Below are positions 53,763 to 62,325 of a DNA stretch of 64,000 bases, piece by piece. The stretch's first letter is position 1; each line of letters starts with the position of its first letter. The position numbers were made by a program, and so were the translations under genes. The notes beneath the pieces are model-generated. The model made no database searches and had not been told where the DNA came from. It saw only the letters and a program-made list of their open reading frames with translations. This DNA comes from an uncultured Shimia sp. (lineage in GTDB: Bacteria > Pseudomonadota > Alphaproteobacteria > Rhodobacterales > Rhodobacteraceae), in the NCBI RefSeq assembly GCF_947493595.1, contig NZ_CANLRL010000006.1:62001-126000 (forward strand), read 5' to 3'.

Positions 53763-54182
53763 ATGACCGTCACACCAACCAATGCCCAAGTCGGTGACAA
53801 GCTTCCTGAGCTCACCTTCGGCCCGATCTCCCGCACCACACTGGCGCTCTACGCTGGCGCATCCGGAGATCACAACCCGATTCACATCGATCTGGATTTT
53901 GCCAAAAACGCGGGCATGGACGACGTCTTTGCCCACGGCATGTTGTCCATGGCGCAATTGGGTCGCCTTGCCACCAATTGGGCAGGCCAAGACCGCATGC
54001 GCGCGCTGTCGACCCGCTTCACTGCGATCACCCCTGTTGGCGCCACCATCACCTGTACCGGCACCGTTGTGGACCGCCATGAGGAGCACGGCCGTGTCCT
54101 GCTCACCGTGAAACTCGCCGCCCATATCGACGACGGCACCCAAACCCTGCGCGGCGAAGCCAAAATCTGCGGCACGCCCTAA
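53763..54182 (+). CDS. MaoC-type enoyl-CoA hydratase
   Basis: 139 residues of the hot-dog hydratase 2 family. The catalytic Asp/His are in 'YAGASGDHNPIHIDLDFAKN', and 'VFAHGMLSMAQLG' follows. It should add water to 2-enoyl-CoA, probably as a heterodimer with the preceding FAS1-type protein. It is co-transcribed with the thiolase and the acyl-CoA dehydrogenase genes. Confidence 0.9.
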   Translation: MTVTPTNAQVGDKLPELTFGPISRTTLALYAGASGDHNPIHIDLDFAKNAGMDDVFAHGMLSMAQLGRLATNWAGQDRMRALSTRFTAITPVGATITCTGTVVDRHEEHGRVLLTVKLAAHIDDGTQTLRGEAKICGTP

Positions 54183-54202
54183 ATTCACAATAGGATACTC
54201 CC

Positions 54203-55351
54203 ATGCCCAATCACATGTGGATGAGCGAAGACCACGTAGCCTTCGCCGACACCGTCAAACGCTTCTTTGACGAAGAGGTCACCCCCAACAAAGACGCCTG
54301 GACCGAGGCTGGCGTCATCCCCAAATCCCTTTGGAAAAAAGCCGGAGACCTCGGCATCCTTGGTGCCACCTTCCCCGAAGAACACGGCGGACTTGGCCTC
54401 TCGCGCCACTTTGACGCCGTGACCTTTCTGGAGCAAACCAAGGCGGGCGACAGCGGCTGGGGTGTCTCCGTGCACAACATCGCCGCGCATTACATCACCG
54501 CCTTTGGCACCGACGAGCAAAAGGCCCGCTGGCTACCCGATCTGGCCACAGGTGACAAAGTCGCCGCCATCGCCATGACTGAACCCGGCACAGGGTCCGA
54601 CCTGCAGGCTGTGAAAACCACCGCCATCCGCGACGGCAACGAATATCTCATCAACGGCTCCAAAACCTTCATCACCAACGGCGGTTCCGCCGACCTGATC
54701 GTGCTGGTCGCCAAAACCGACCCCAGCGCCAAAGGCCGAGGCGTTTCCCTGATTGTGGTGGAAACCGAAGGTCTCGAGGGGTTCGCCGTAGGCCGCTGTC
54801 TCAAGAAGATGGGCATGAAGCGCAACGACACCGCAGAGCTCAGCTTTACCGACGTGCGCGCGCCCCTCACCAACCTGATCGGCTCCGAGGAAGGCCAAGG
54901 CTTCATCCAACTGATGAAACAGCTGCCTTGGGAACGCTTGATCCTTGGCTACATGGCTCTGGGCGCTTCGCAATGCGCACTCGAGCACACGCTGGCCTAT
55001 GTGAAAGAACGCAAAGCCTTTGGCAAACGGGTGATGGACTTCCAGAACACCCGCTTCAAACTGGCGGAATGCGCCACCAAAATTGAACTGCTCGCCTCTT
55101 TCTGTGACACCTGCCTGACCGAACTCGAAGCCGGGCAACTCACCGCCGAAAAAGCCGCCATGGTGAAATGGTGGGGCACCCAGACCCAATGTGAAATCGT
55201 CGACGAATGCCTCCAGCTACACGGCGGCTATGGCTACATGTCCGAATTTCCGATTTCGGAACTCTACACCGACGCCCGCGTGCAAAAGATCTACGGCGGC
55301 ACCAACGAGATCATGAAAGAAGTGATCGCCCGCTCGCTGGACATCGACTGA
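54203..55351 (+). CDS. Acyl-CoA dehydrogenase of the isovaleryl-CoA type
   Basis: 382 residues. FAD-binding blocks are 'AIAMTEPGTGSDLQAVKT' and 'ITNGGSADLIVLVAKT'. The usual catalytic Glu near the C terminus is a Gly here ('IYGGTNEI'), while E244 in 'LPWERLILG' occupies the position of the catalytic Glu of isovaleryl- and long-chain acyl-CoA dehydrogenases. That places it with enzymes for branched or 2-methyl acyl-CoA. It introduces the 2,3 double bond, and the MaoC pair is next in the pathway. Confidence 0.92.
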   Translation: MPNHMWMSEDHVAFADTVKRFFDEEVTPNKDAWTEAGVIPKSLWKKAGDLGILGATFPEEHGGLGLSRHFDAVTFLEQTKAGDSGWGVSVHNIAAHYITAFGTDEQKARWLPDLATGDKVAAIAMTEPGTGSDLQAVKTTAIRDGNEYLINGSKTFITNGGSADLIVLVAKTDPSAKGRGVSLIVVETEGLEGFAVGRCLKKMGMKRNDTAELSFTDVRAPLTNLIGSEEGQGFIQLMKQLPWERLILGYMALGASQCALEHTLAYVKERKAFGKRVMDFQNTRFKLAECATKIELLASFCDTCLTELEAGQLTAEKAAMVKWWGTQTQCEIVDECLQLHGGYGYMSEFPISELYTDARVQKIYGGTNEIMKEVIARSLDID

Positions 55352-55360
55352 GGACTGCAA

Positions 55361-56185
55361 ATGAAACTCACCGGAAAAACCGCCTACATCACCGGCGCAG
55401 GCAACGGCATCGGCCGCGCCGTCGCCCTGAAACTCGCCGCTGAAGGCGCCAACATCGTGCTCAACGACCTAGAGGACGCCCCAGCCCAAGCCGTGGTTGA
55501 AGAAATCACCGCTGCAGGCGGCAATGCCATCGCCGTGGTTGGCTCGGTCACGGAAAACGGCTTTGCCGAGCGCTTCATCGGCGCAGGTGTGCAAAAATGG
55601 AACGCCATCGATATCATCGTCAACAACGCCGGCTATACCTGGGACAGCCTGATCGGCCACATGACCGACGATCAGTTTGACGCCATGATGGACGTGCACG
55701 TGAAAGCGCCCTTCCAAATCCTTCGCGCCGCCTCCGGCTTCATCAAAGGCCACGCCAAACAGGAAGCGCAAGAGGGCCGCGAGGTCTTCCGCAAGGTGGT
55801 CAACATCTCATCCATCGCAGGCACCGGCGGGAATGTCGGCCAAGCCAACTACTCCTCCGCCAAATCCGCCGTGCTGGGCCTGACCAAATCGCTGGCCAAA
55901 GAATGGGGCCGCTACAAAGTCAACGTGAACTGCGTCGCCTTCGGCTACATTGAAACCCGCCTCACCCAAGCCACCGACGACAAGAAATCCATCACTGTGG
56001 ATGGCAACACCGTCGGCATCGGTATCCCAACCAAAGTCGCGGGCGGCTTTGCCGCCATGGTGCCCCTTGGCCGCCCCGGCACGCCCGAGGAAGCGGCAGA
56101 CGGCGTTTACCTGATGTGCTGCCCCGAAAGCAATTACGTCTCCGCTCAAGTGCTCACAGTCGGCGGCGGGTTGAACGGGCTGTAA
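55361..56185 (+). CDS. SDR-family 3-hydroxyacyl-CoA dehydrogenase (probable)
   Basis: 274 residues with 'TGAGNGIGRAVALKLA' and an intact catalytic set: Ser in 'VVNISSIAGTGG', then Tyr-x-x-x-Lys as YSSAK. 'VNVNCVAFGYIETRLTQ' replaces the usual PG segment. It resembles the MFE-2 type 3-hydroxyacyl-CoA dehydrogenases. Between the acyl-CoA dehydrogenase and the racemase genes it should oxidise the 3-hydroxyacyl-CoA made by the MaoC pair. It begins nine bases after the preceding stop. Confidence 0.85.
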   Translation: MKLTGKTAYITGAGNGIGRAVALKLAAEGANIVLNDLEDAPAQAVVEEITAAGGNAIAVVGSVTENGFAERFIGAGVQKWNAIDIIVNNAGYTWDSLIGHMTDDQFDAMMDVHVKAPFQILRAASGFIKGHAKQEAQEGREVFRKVVNISSIAGTGGNVGQANYSSAKSAVLGLTKSLAKEWGRYKVNVNCVAFGYIETRLTQATDDKKSITVDGNTVGIGIPTKVAGGFAAMVPLGRPGTPEEAADGVYLMCCPESNYVSAQVLTVGGGLNGL

Positions 56186-56301
56186 ACCATGTAAAGCCAA
56201 ATCGCAAAACTACGCGCCCGCGTCTTGTTAATTCTGACACAAAACTCTGCCTTCATGAGCCTGCAGAGTCGTGACGCCTCAAGCGCGCTGGAGCATCTGC
56301 G

Positions 56302-57411
56302 ATGACCCAAAGGACCAAACCTATGCTGCAAGGCATCCGAATCATCGAAATCGAAGGCCTCGGCCCCGGCCCTTTTGCCGCCATGCATCTGGCAGACCTT
56401 GGCGCGGATGTGATCACCATCCATCGCAAGGGCGGCGGATCTATCACCGCCGACCAATCCGTGCTTGATCGTGGCAAACGCTCCATCGCGCTGGATCTCA
56501 AAGACCCCGATGACTTCTCTGTAGCCAAAAAACTCATCGATTCCGCAGATGCGCTGATCGAAGGTTTCCGCCCCGGCGTGATGGAACGGCTCGGCCTAGG
56601 TCCGGCGGACTGCCATGCCACCAATCCACGCCTGGTTTATGGCCGCATGACCGGTTGGGGTCAAACCGGGCCGCGCGCAGAAACAGCCGGCCACGACCTC
56701 AACTACATCGCCCAATCCGGGGCGCTCTGGTACGCCTCTGAACCCGGCTCCCCCCCGATCACTCCCGCGACCCTGGTGGGCGACATTGGTGGCGGCGCGT
56801 TGTATCTGGTGATCGGCATCCTGACCGGCATCTTGAATGCGCAGGAAATTGGCCAAGGCACGGTGGTGGACGCTGCGATTGTCGATGGCTCCGCTCACAT
56901 GATGACGCTCTTGATGGCGCTGCGCCAAGCCGGTGGGCTGGCAATGGAACGTGGTCACAGCCTTCTTGACGGCCCACATTGGTCGCGCAGCTACGTCTGC
57001 GCCGATGGTGGCTATGTCTCCGTGCAAGCGCTGGAGCCACAATTCTACGCCGCCTTCCTCGACAAACTTGGACTGGCTGACGATCCCGAGTTTGCCAAGC
57101 AACACGATCGCGCCCTCTGGCCCAAACTCACAGCCCGCTTGACCGACATCTTTGTGCGCGAACCACGCCTACATTGGGATGACCTGTTTGCAGGCTCTGA
57201 CGCTTGCGTCGCGGTTGTGCTCTCGCCGGAAGAAAGCGCAAATTCCGCGCATATGTCAGCCCGCCATGTCTGGCACCACACGGACGGCAACTTACAAGCC
57301 GCCCCCGCCCCGCGTTTTGACGACCACGTGGAAGACATCAAGCCCGCTCCCATGCGCGGCGAGCACACCGCTGCCATCCTCAAAGACCTCGGCATTGAAC
57401 TGGACAGCTAA
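56302..57411 (+). CDS. CaiB/BaiF family, alpha-methylacyl-CoA racemase-like
   Basis: 369 residues from 56302, or 362 from an equally good ATG at 56323. The N-terminal 'LQGIRIIEIEGLGPGPFAAM' matches AMACR. The catalytic His/Asp are in 'AGHDLNYIAQSGAL' and the following Asp in 'VGDIGGGALYLVIG'. AMACR epimerises 2R- to 2S-methylacyl-CoA before beta-oxidation, which fits the isovaleryl-type dehydrogenase and the SCPx-type thiolase in the operon. Type III CoA transferases share the fold, so CoA transfer cannot be excluded. Confidence 0.85.
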   Translation: MTQRTKPMLQGIRIIEIEGLGPGPFAAMHLADLGADVITIHRKGGGSITADQSVLDRGKRSIALDLKDPDDFSVAKKLIDSADALIEGFRPGVMERLGLGPADCHATNPRLVYGRMTGWGQTGPRAETAGHDLNYIAQSGALWYASEPGSPPITPATLVGDIGGGALYLVIGILTGILNAQEIGQGTVVDAAIVDGSAHMMTLLMALRQAGGLAMERGHSLLDGPHWSRSYVCADGGYVSVQALEPQFYAAFLDKLGLADDPEFAKQHDRALWPKLTARLTDIFVREPRLHWDDLFAGSDACVAVVLSPEESANSAHMSARHVWHHTDGNLQAAPAPRFDDHVEDIKPAPMRGEHTAAILKDLGIELDS

Positions 57412-57451
57412 AACCCGTCCGCCCCCCCGACACACTCAAACTCACCCAGGT

Positions 57452-57520
57452 TTCTTCTTGCCAAAAATATCCCGGGGGAGTCGCACCAAAGGGGCGGCGG
57501 GGGCAGCGCCCCTTTTCCAA
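57452..57520 (+). repeat. Dispersed intergenic repeat, copy B, with a terminator hairpin
   Basis: TTCTTCTTGCCA, AAAATATCCCGG and then a hairpin AAAGGGGC (57488-57495)/GCCCCTTT (57508-57515) followed by TTTT. The head matches copy A at 35384; the hairpin differs in sequence but is again perfectly paired. It follows the racemase gene and ends with a T-run, so here it likely acts as the operon's terminator. Confidence 0.7.
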
Positions 57521-57565
57521 AACGCACCCTTGCGCACACCGCAACGCACGGTCTCTTAACGCAAC

Positions 57566-57590
57566 GGAGGCGCGCCAATGGCGCACCTCC
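57566..57590 (-). terminator. Hairpin downstream of hemE, possible terminator
   Basis: GGAGG (57566-57570) pairs with CCTCC (57586-57590), with an inner GCGCC/GGCGC stem around AAT and one mismatch. No clear T-run follows on the minus strand, so termination is uncertain. Confidence 0.4.
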
Positions 57591-57637
57591 GCAAAACAGT
57601 CGCGATACAGACGTGATACCGACGTCAGAATCGGTGG

Positions 57638-58672
57638 TTAATTGCCACGCACCGTATCAATCATCAGCTGCACATTTTCCGGATCGGCGTCCGGGGTGAT
57701 TCCATGACCCAGGTTGAAGATATGCGGCCCCTTGCCAAAGGCCTCGACAATCTTGCGGGTCTCATCAACCAGATCCTGACCACCGGTCACCATATGGGAA
57801 GACTTCAGGTTGCCCTGCACGCAGCCCGAGGACTGCACATTCGCCGCCGCCCAGTCCGGTGTCACACCATCATCCAGCGCCACACAGTCGGCTCCAGTGG
57901 CTTCAGCAAAGCCCACATAGCGGTCCCCTGCCCCACGTGGGAAGGCGATGATGGGTGTGTCCGGATGGCGCGCTTTCAAGGCCGCAATGATTTTCTTAGC
58001 CGGTTCAACAGCATAGCGATCAAAGTCCGCGCCTTTCAGCGAACCCGCCCAGCTGTCAAACAGCTTCACAACCTCAGCGCCCGCCTCGATCTGCTTAGAC
58101 AGATATTCCACGGTGCCTTCGGTCAGAATATCAATGATCTGGTCAAAAACTTCCGGATTTTCATCCTTCAGCTTGTGCGCAGGGCCCTGATCCGGGGTTC
58201 CACGTCCCGCCACCATATAGGTCGCCACAGTCCACGGCATACCTGCAAAGCCAATCAGTGTTGTTTCTTCCGGCAATTCCCGGCTCAAAATTCGCACGGT
58301 TTCATACACCGGATTGAGCGTCTCGTGGATCTCGGAGACCGGCTTCAGCTTGTCAAAATCCGCCTGATTTTCGATGGTCGAAAGCCGTGGTCCTTCGCCG
58401 GTCACAAACCACAAATCCGCACCAAGCGCCTGTGGTAAAAGCAGAATATCGGCAAACAGGATCGCTGCATCAAAGCCATAACGCCGGATCGGTTGCAGGG
58501 TCACCTCAGCAGCCAGTTCGCTGTTGTAGCACAAGGACAGGAAGTCACCTGCCTCGCCACGTGTCGCGCGATATTCCGGCAGATAGCGGCCAGCTTGGCG
58601 CATCATCCAGATGGGAGGGGTGTCGAGTGTCTCGCCGGCCAATGCCCGCAGAATTTTCTTGGTCTGTGTCAT
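57638..58672 (-). CDS. hemE: Uroporphyrinogen decarboxylase
   Basis: 344 residues, standard length. The N-terminal '[20 protein letters not shown]' signature and the conserved '[14 protein letters not shown]' block identify it. It decarboxylates uroporphyrinogen III to coproporphyrinogen III in the cytoplasm. It is divergent from hemC, with 198 bases between them that hold an FNR-like site. Confidence 0.96.
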   Translation of the reverse strand: MTQTKKILRALAGETLDTPPIWMMRQAGRYLPEYRATRGEAGDFLSLCYNSELAAEVTLQPIRRYGFDAAILFADILLLPQALGADLWFVTGEGPRLSTIENQADFDKLKPVSEIHETLNPVYETVRILSRELPEETTLIGFAGMPWTVATYMVAGRGTPDQGPAHKLKDENPEVFDQIIDILTEGTVEYLSKQIEAGAEVVKLFDSWAGSLKGADFDRYAVEPAKKIIAALKARHPDTPIIAFPRGAGDRYVGFAEATGADCVALDDGVTPDWAAANVQSSGCVQGNLKSSHMVTGGQDLVDETRKIVEAFGKGPHIFNLGHGITPDADPENVQLMIDTVRGN

Positions 58673-58706
58673 GCGTCCCTCTTAGTCCTGCCCAATTCGC
58701 CGCTCG

Positions 58707-58720
58707 TTGATTTGAGTCAA
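58707..58720. promoter_or_regulatory. FNR-type box between hemE and hemC
   Basis: TTGATTTGAGTCAA matches the FNR consensus TTGAT-N4-ATCAA with one mismatch. It lies 35 bases upstream of the hemE start and 151 upstream of the hemC start. Oxygen-responsive FnrL control of heme genes is established in Rhodobacter; use of this site is inferred. Confidence 0.55.
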
Positions 58721-58870
58721 GGAAGCCATGTGACTTTCCGTGCCTTTTCAACCCAACTCACCCGCCCTGCCAATTTGGCGAGGCTTCTCTACGCTAGGTC
58801 TCGCGCGCACCTCCTGTTGTCAACCCTTAGGACGCTTGCCAGACCCGCCACTCAGGATTAGACCGTCGCC

Positions 58871-59830
58871 ATGACAGTGACTTTGCCAACCCCCGCCTCC
58901 CCGCTGAAAATCGGCACCCGCGGCTCCCCGCTGGCGCTTGCGCAAGCTTATGAAACCCGCCGCCGCTTGATGGCTGCGTTTGACTTGCCCGAAGAAGCTT
59001 TCGAGATCGTGGTCATCACCACATCCGGCGACAATGCGCAGCTGATTGCCAAGGACAAACCTCTCAAAGAGGTTGGCGGCAAAGGCCTGTTCACAAAGGA
59101 AATTGAAGAGGCCATACTGGTTGGCGGTATCGACATTGCCGTGCACTCGATGAAAGACATGCCGGTCCTGCAACCGGACGGTCTGCTGCTCGACACCTAC
59201 CTGCCGCGTGAAGACACGCGCGACGCCTTTGTCTCTCCGCAGCATGCGACCTTGGCCGACCTGCCAGAAGGTGCGACCGTTGGCACTTCCAGCCTGCGCC
59301 GCCGTGCACAATTGTTGAATTACCGCAAAGATCTCAACGTCGTAGAATTTCGCGGCAACGTGCAAACCCGCCTGAAAAAGCTTGAGGACAAGGTCGCAGA
59401 TTGCACCTTCCTCGCCATGGCGGGCCTCAACCGACTCGACATGAGCCACGTGGCATCCTCGGCGATTCAACCCGAAGAGATGTTGCCTGCCGTAGCCCAA
59501 GGCGCCATTGGCATCGAGCGTCGCGCCGATGACATGAGCACCGCCGCCTTGCTCGAAGCCATTCACGACGGCCCAACCGGCCAACGCTTGAACGCTGAGC
59601 GCGCCTTCCTCGCCGCACTGGACGGCTCTTGCGAAACCCCGATTGCTGGCCTTGCAGAGCTTGACGGCAGCACCCTCCGCCTGCGCGGCGAAGTGCTGCG
59701 TCCTGATGGTTCCGAAAGTCTGCGTGACGATCAAACTGCCCCCATTGAAGACGGTGCAGCATTGGGCGAGAGCATGGCAAAATACCTGCTAGAACGAGGT
59801 GGCGCAGGCTTTTTTGACTGGCGCAGCTGA
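58871..59830 (+). CDS. hemC: Porphobilinogen deaminase (hydroxymethylbilane synthase)
   Basis: 319 residues. The dipyrromethane-cofactor cysteine is C254 in 'LDGSCETPIAGLAEL'. 'IGTRGSPLALAQA' and 'SLRRRAQLL' are substrate-binding blocks. It polymerises four porphobilinogen units into hydroxymethylbilane. It is divergent from hemE; together with hemF it covers three steps of heme synthesis in this segment. Confidence 0.96.
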   Translation: MTVTLPTPASPLKIGTRGSPLALAQAYETRRRLMAAFDLPEEAFEIVVITTSGDNAQLIAKDKPLKEVGGKGLFTKEIEEAILVGGIDIAVHSMKDMPVLQPDGLLLDTYLPREDTRDAFVSPQHATLADLPEGATVGTSSLRRRAQLLNYRKDLNVVEFRGNVQTRLKKLEDKVADCTFLAMAGLNRLDMSHVASSAIQPEEMLPAVAQGAIGIERRADDMSTAALLEAIHDGPTGQRLNAERAFLAALDGSCETPIAGLAELDGSTLRLRGEVLRPDGSESLRDDQTAPIEDGAALGESMAKYLLERGGAGFFDWRS

Positions 59831-59935
59831 CACCAATTTTCGATTAATTTCCCCTTAACCGTGCCATTCCCGGCATGTTTCGGCCATGTTTTTAAAACAC
59901 TCTGATCCCATCAACAGGGATCAGAGGACCAAGCC

Positions 59936-60502
59936 ATGCACGCGTTGGGACAACTGGGCACTATCGACGATTATCGCTGGGACACATTGCAGCCACGGCC
60001 GTTAAACGCAGGGTATTGCGTTCGTGAAACCGACGGCGAGTTCCGTCATTCTTCTCTCAAAGAAACGCTACTACGCTTCATTGGGGTCGTGTTTGTCCTC
60101 AGTTCATTGGTGCAATGGAGCTTCCCGGACGCCAATTTTGCTGGCAACCCGATGATATCAAAGTCTTTGTTATCCATCGCTTTTGCGCTGATCGGCATGG
60201 CGGCCTACCGCTTCGCCATGAAGGGCCACCGCGCCGAAATCCGCTTTGACGGTAAGTCCCGCACCATCGTGCTCTGCGCCCTGAACCGCCGGGATCAACA
60301 GAAGGCCGCCCGCAAACTGCCGCTCCGCGACATCACTAGTATTTACGTGCGGCGCACCGATATGGCTGCTGGCAAAGCCGCCCTGCGCATCCGCTTGAAA
60401 TCCGGCGGCGCAGAGCTCACCGCGTTACGCGGCGACCTGAGCGAAGTAGAAGCAGTCCACGCCTTACTATGTGGCAATATCCGCAAAGCGCAGCAGCGCT
60501 AA
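59936..60502 (+). CDS. Membrane protein of unknown function between hemC and hemF
   Basis: 188 residues with two predicted membrane helices (about 46-62 and 74-92) followed by a basic cytoplasmic-type domain (about 98-188) with beta-strand pattern ('AEIRFDGKSRTIVL', 'LPLRDITSIYVRRTD', 'AALRIRLKSGGAELTAL'). I do not recognise the family. It is convergent with hemF, ten bases away. It has no obvious heme-binding motif. Confidence 0.65.
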   Translation: MHALGQLGTIDDYRWDTLQPRPLNAGYCVRETDGEFRHSSLKETLLRFIGVVFVLSSLVQWSFPDANFAGNPMISKSLLSIAFALIGMAAYRFAMKGHRAEIRFDGKSRTIVLCALNRRDQQKAARKLPLRDITSIYVRRTDMAAGKAALRIRLKSGGAELTALRGDLSEVEAVHALLCGNIRKAQQR

Positions 60503-60512
60503 CGTCCTGCTG

Positions 60513-61406
60513 TCACACCCATTTTGCCATGGGTGGCAAGCTCATTAGAACCGCATTTGCATCATGGCCAGTTTCCAGACCAAACTTGGTGCCGCGGTCA
60601 TAGACAAGGTTGTATTCCGCATAGAGCCCGCGATGCACCAATTGCGCATCTTTTTCGGCCTCGCCAAAACCGTCAACACGACGCTTCTCAACCAAGGGTA
60701 CAAAAGCCGGCAGGAACGCCTTGCCAATGTCCTGAATAAAGCCAAAGTCCGCCGCCCAATCACCGGTGTTGTGATCATCCAGAAAGATGCCACCAACCCC
60801 ACGCGCGCGGTTGCGGTGCGGAATGTAAAAGTACTCGTCCGCCCAAGCCTTTAGCCGCGGGTAATGTTCGCTACCATGCGCGTCACAATGCGTCTTCTGC
60901 ACCCCGTGGAAATGCGCGGTATCCTCGTCATACTCCAAACAGGGGTTCAGATCGGAGCCGCCACCAAACCACCAACCATGTGGCGTCCAGAACATTCGTG
61001 TGTTCATGTGCACCGCTGGGCAATGCGGGTTCTGCATATGCGCCACAAGGCTTATACCGCTGGCCCAGAACCGCGGATCTTCTTTCATACCCGGCAAGCC
61101 TTTGCGCGCCGCCATGGCGTTCTGCGCTCGCTCTCCCAACTCGCCGTAGACGGTGGAAATATTCACACCGACTTTCTCAAACACACGCCCGCCACGCATC
61201 ACCGACATCAATCCGCCACCGGCGTCTGACCCGTCCGCACTGCTGCGCGTGGTCTCGGTCACTTCAAAACGACCCGCGGCTTGATCGGAAAACGGACCTT
61301 CACAGTGGCTGTCCTCCAACCCCTCAAAAGCAGCCACAATCTGATCTCGCAATTCACGAAACCATGCGCTGGCGCGTTGCTTTTCGGTGTCCATCTGATC
61401 AGACAT
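60513..61406 (-). CDS. hemF: Oxygen-dependent coproporphyrinogen III oxidase
   Basis: 297 residues from the ATG at 61406 behind GGAGGGG. 'SLVAHMQNPHCPAVHMN' and 'WWFGGGSDLNP' carry conserved residues, and 'FHGVQKTHCDAHG' is a family block. It oxidatively decarboxylates coproporphyrinogen III to protoporphyrinogen IX using oxygen. The oxygen-independent HemN is not in this window. Confidence 0.95.
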   Translation of the reverse strand: MSDQMDTEKQRASAWFRELRDQIVAAFEGLEDSHCEGPFSDQAAGRFEVTETTRSSADGSDAGGGLMSVMRGGRVFEKVGVNISTVYGELGERAQNAMAARKGLPGMKEDPRFWASGISLVAHMQNPHCPAVHMNTRMFWTPHGWWFGGGSDLNPCLEYDEDTAHFHGVQKTHCDAHGSEHYPRLKAWADEYFYIPHRNRARGVGGIFLDDHNTGDWAADFGFIQDIGKAFLPAFVPLVEKRRVDGFGEAEKDAQLVHRGLYAEYNLVYDRGTKFGLETGHDANAVLMSLPPMAKWV

Positions 61407-61479
61407 GCCTGCCCCTCCGTTGTGTTCCGCACTGCCTATCATCGGCACAGAACAGACGCCAGCGGCAGAACAGCGCGGA

Positions 61480-62280
61480 TTAATGCGCTGGCGTGCTCAC
61501 CGTATCCAGAAGCGAGCGCCCGCCATCCACGGTCACAATCTGACCGGTCATAAACCCCGACGCCTCCGAGGCCAAAAACTGCACCGCATCCGCCAATTCG
61601 CCCGGCGCTGCAATCCGGCCCAGCGGCGTGTGCTGCTCAATTTCATTGCGACAATCGCGGTTGTCTTTCAAGGCGGTCTGCAGGCTTGCTGACATCACAG
61701 AGCCAATCGCCACCGCATTCACCCGGATACGCTCCGGCGCCAAAGCCACTGCCATGGCACGGGTCATTTGGTCCAATGCAGCCGTGGCAATCGAGTACCC
61801 CAGCAAATCGGGTTGCGAGCGCTGCGCCGCAATCGAGCTGAGGTTCACAATCGCCCCGGCAGGGCCTTCGTCGCGCCCTTCAGCCTGCTTGATCATGCGC
61901 TTAGCCACGATTTGGCTTAACCGCAGCGACGTCATCAGGTTCTGCTGGATCATCAGGTCCACCGACGTGTCATCCGGATTGAGCGGATCACTGGTGGTCA
62001 CTTGCCGGCAGCCATTGATCAAAATGTCGATCTGATCAAAGGCGTCAATCGTGGCGGAGATCAGATTGTTGATCGTGAGCTTTTCACGCAGGTCGCCAGC
62101 GAAATACCGCACATTGCCCTCTTCAGGGCGCTCTCCAAATTCAGCGCACAGGCTCTTTTCATCCACATCGGCAAACATGACATTAGCGCCATGGTCCGCA
62201 AAGTGTCGCCCCACTGCCAGACCAATACCGTTGGCAGAGCCGGTGATAATGGCGGTTTTACCCGCGATATTAAAAGACAT
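61480..62280 (-). CDS. SDR-family protein lacking the catalytic lysine
   Basis: 266 residues. The NAD-binding motif 'TGSANGIG' (13-20) and the catalytic Ser (148-149) are present. The NNAG block is altered to 'NGCRQ' (89-93), and Y162 is followed four residues later by T166 ('YSIAT') instead of Lys; the codon is ACG. The C-terminal 'GFMTGQIVTVDGG' is ordinary. Two departures from the active-site pattern suggest altered chemistry or a binding role. It lies upstream of hemF on the same strand, with 73 bases between. Confidence 0.8.
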   Translation of the reverse strand: MSFNIAGKTAIITGSANGIGLAVGRHFADHGANVMFADVDEKSLCAEFGERPEEGNVRYFAGDLREKLTINNLISATIDAFDQIDILINGCRQVTTSDPLNPDDTSVDLMIQQNLMTSLRLSQIVAKRMIKQAEGRDEGPAGAIVNLSSIAAQRSQPDLLGYSIATAALDQMTRAMAVALAPERIRVNAVAIGSVMSASLQTALKDNRDCRNEIEQHTPLGRIAAPGELADAVQFLASEASGFMTGQIVTVDGGRSLLDTVSTPAH

Positions 62281-62325
62281 CTACGATCCCCATCACACTG
62301 TCCGTGAGCCTACACCAGCTCTGTG

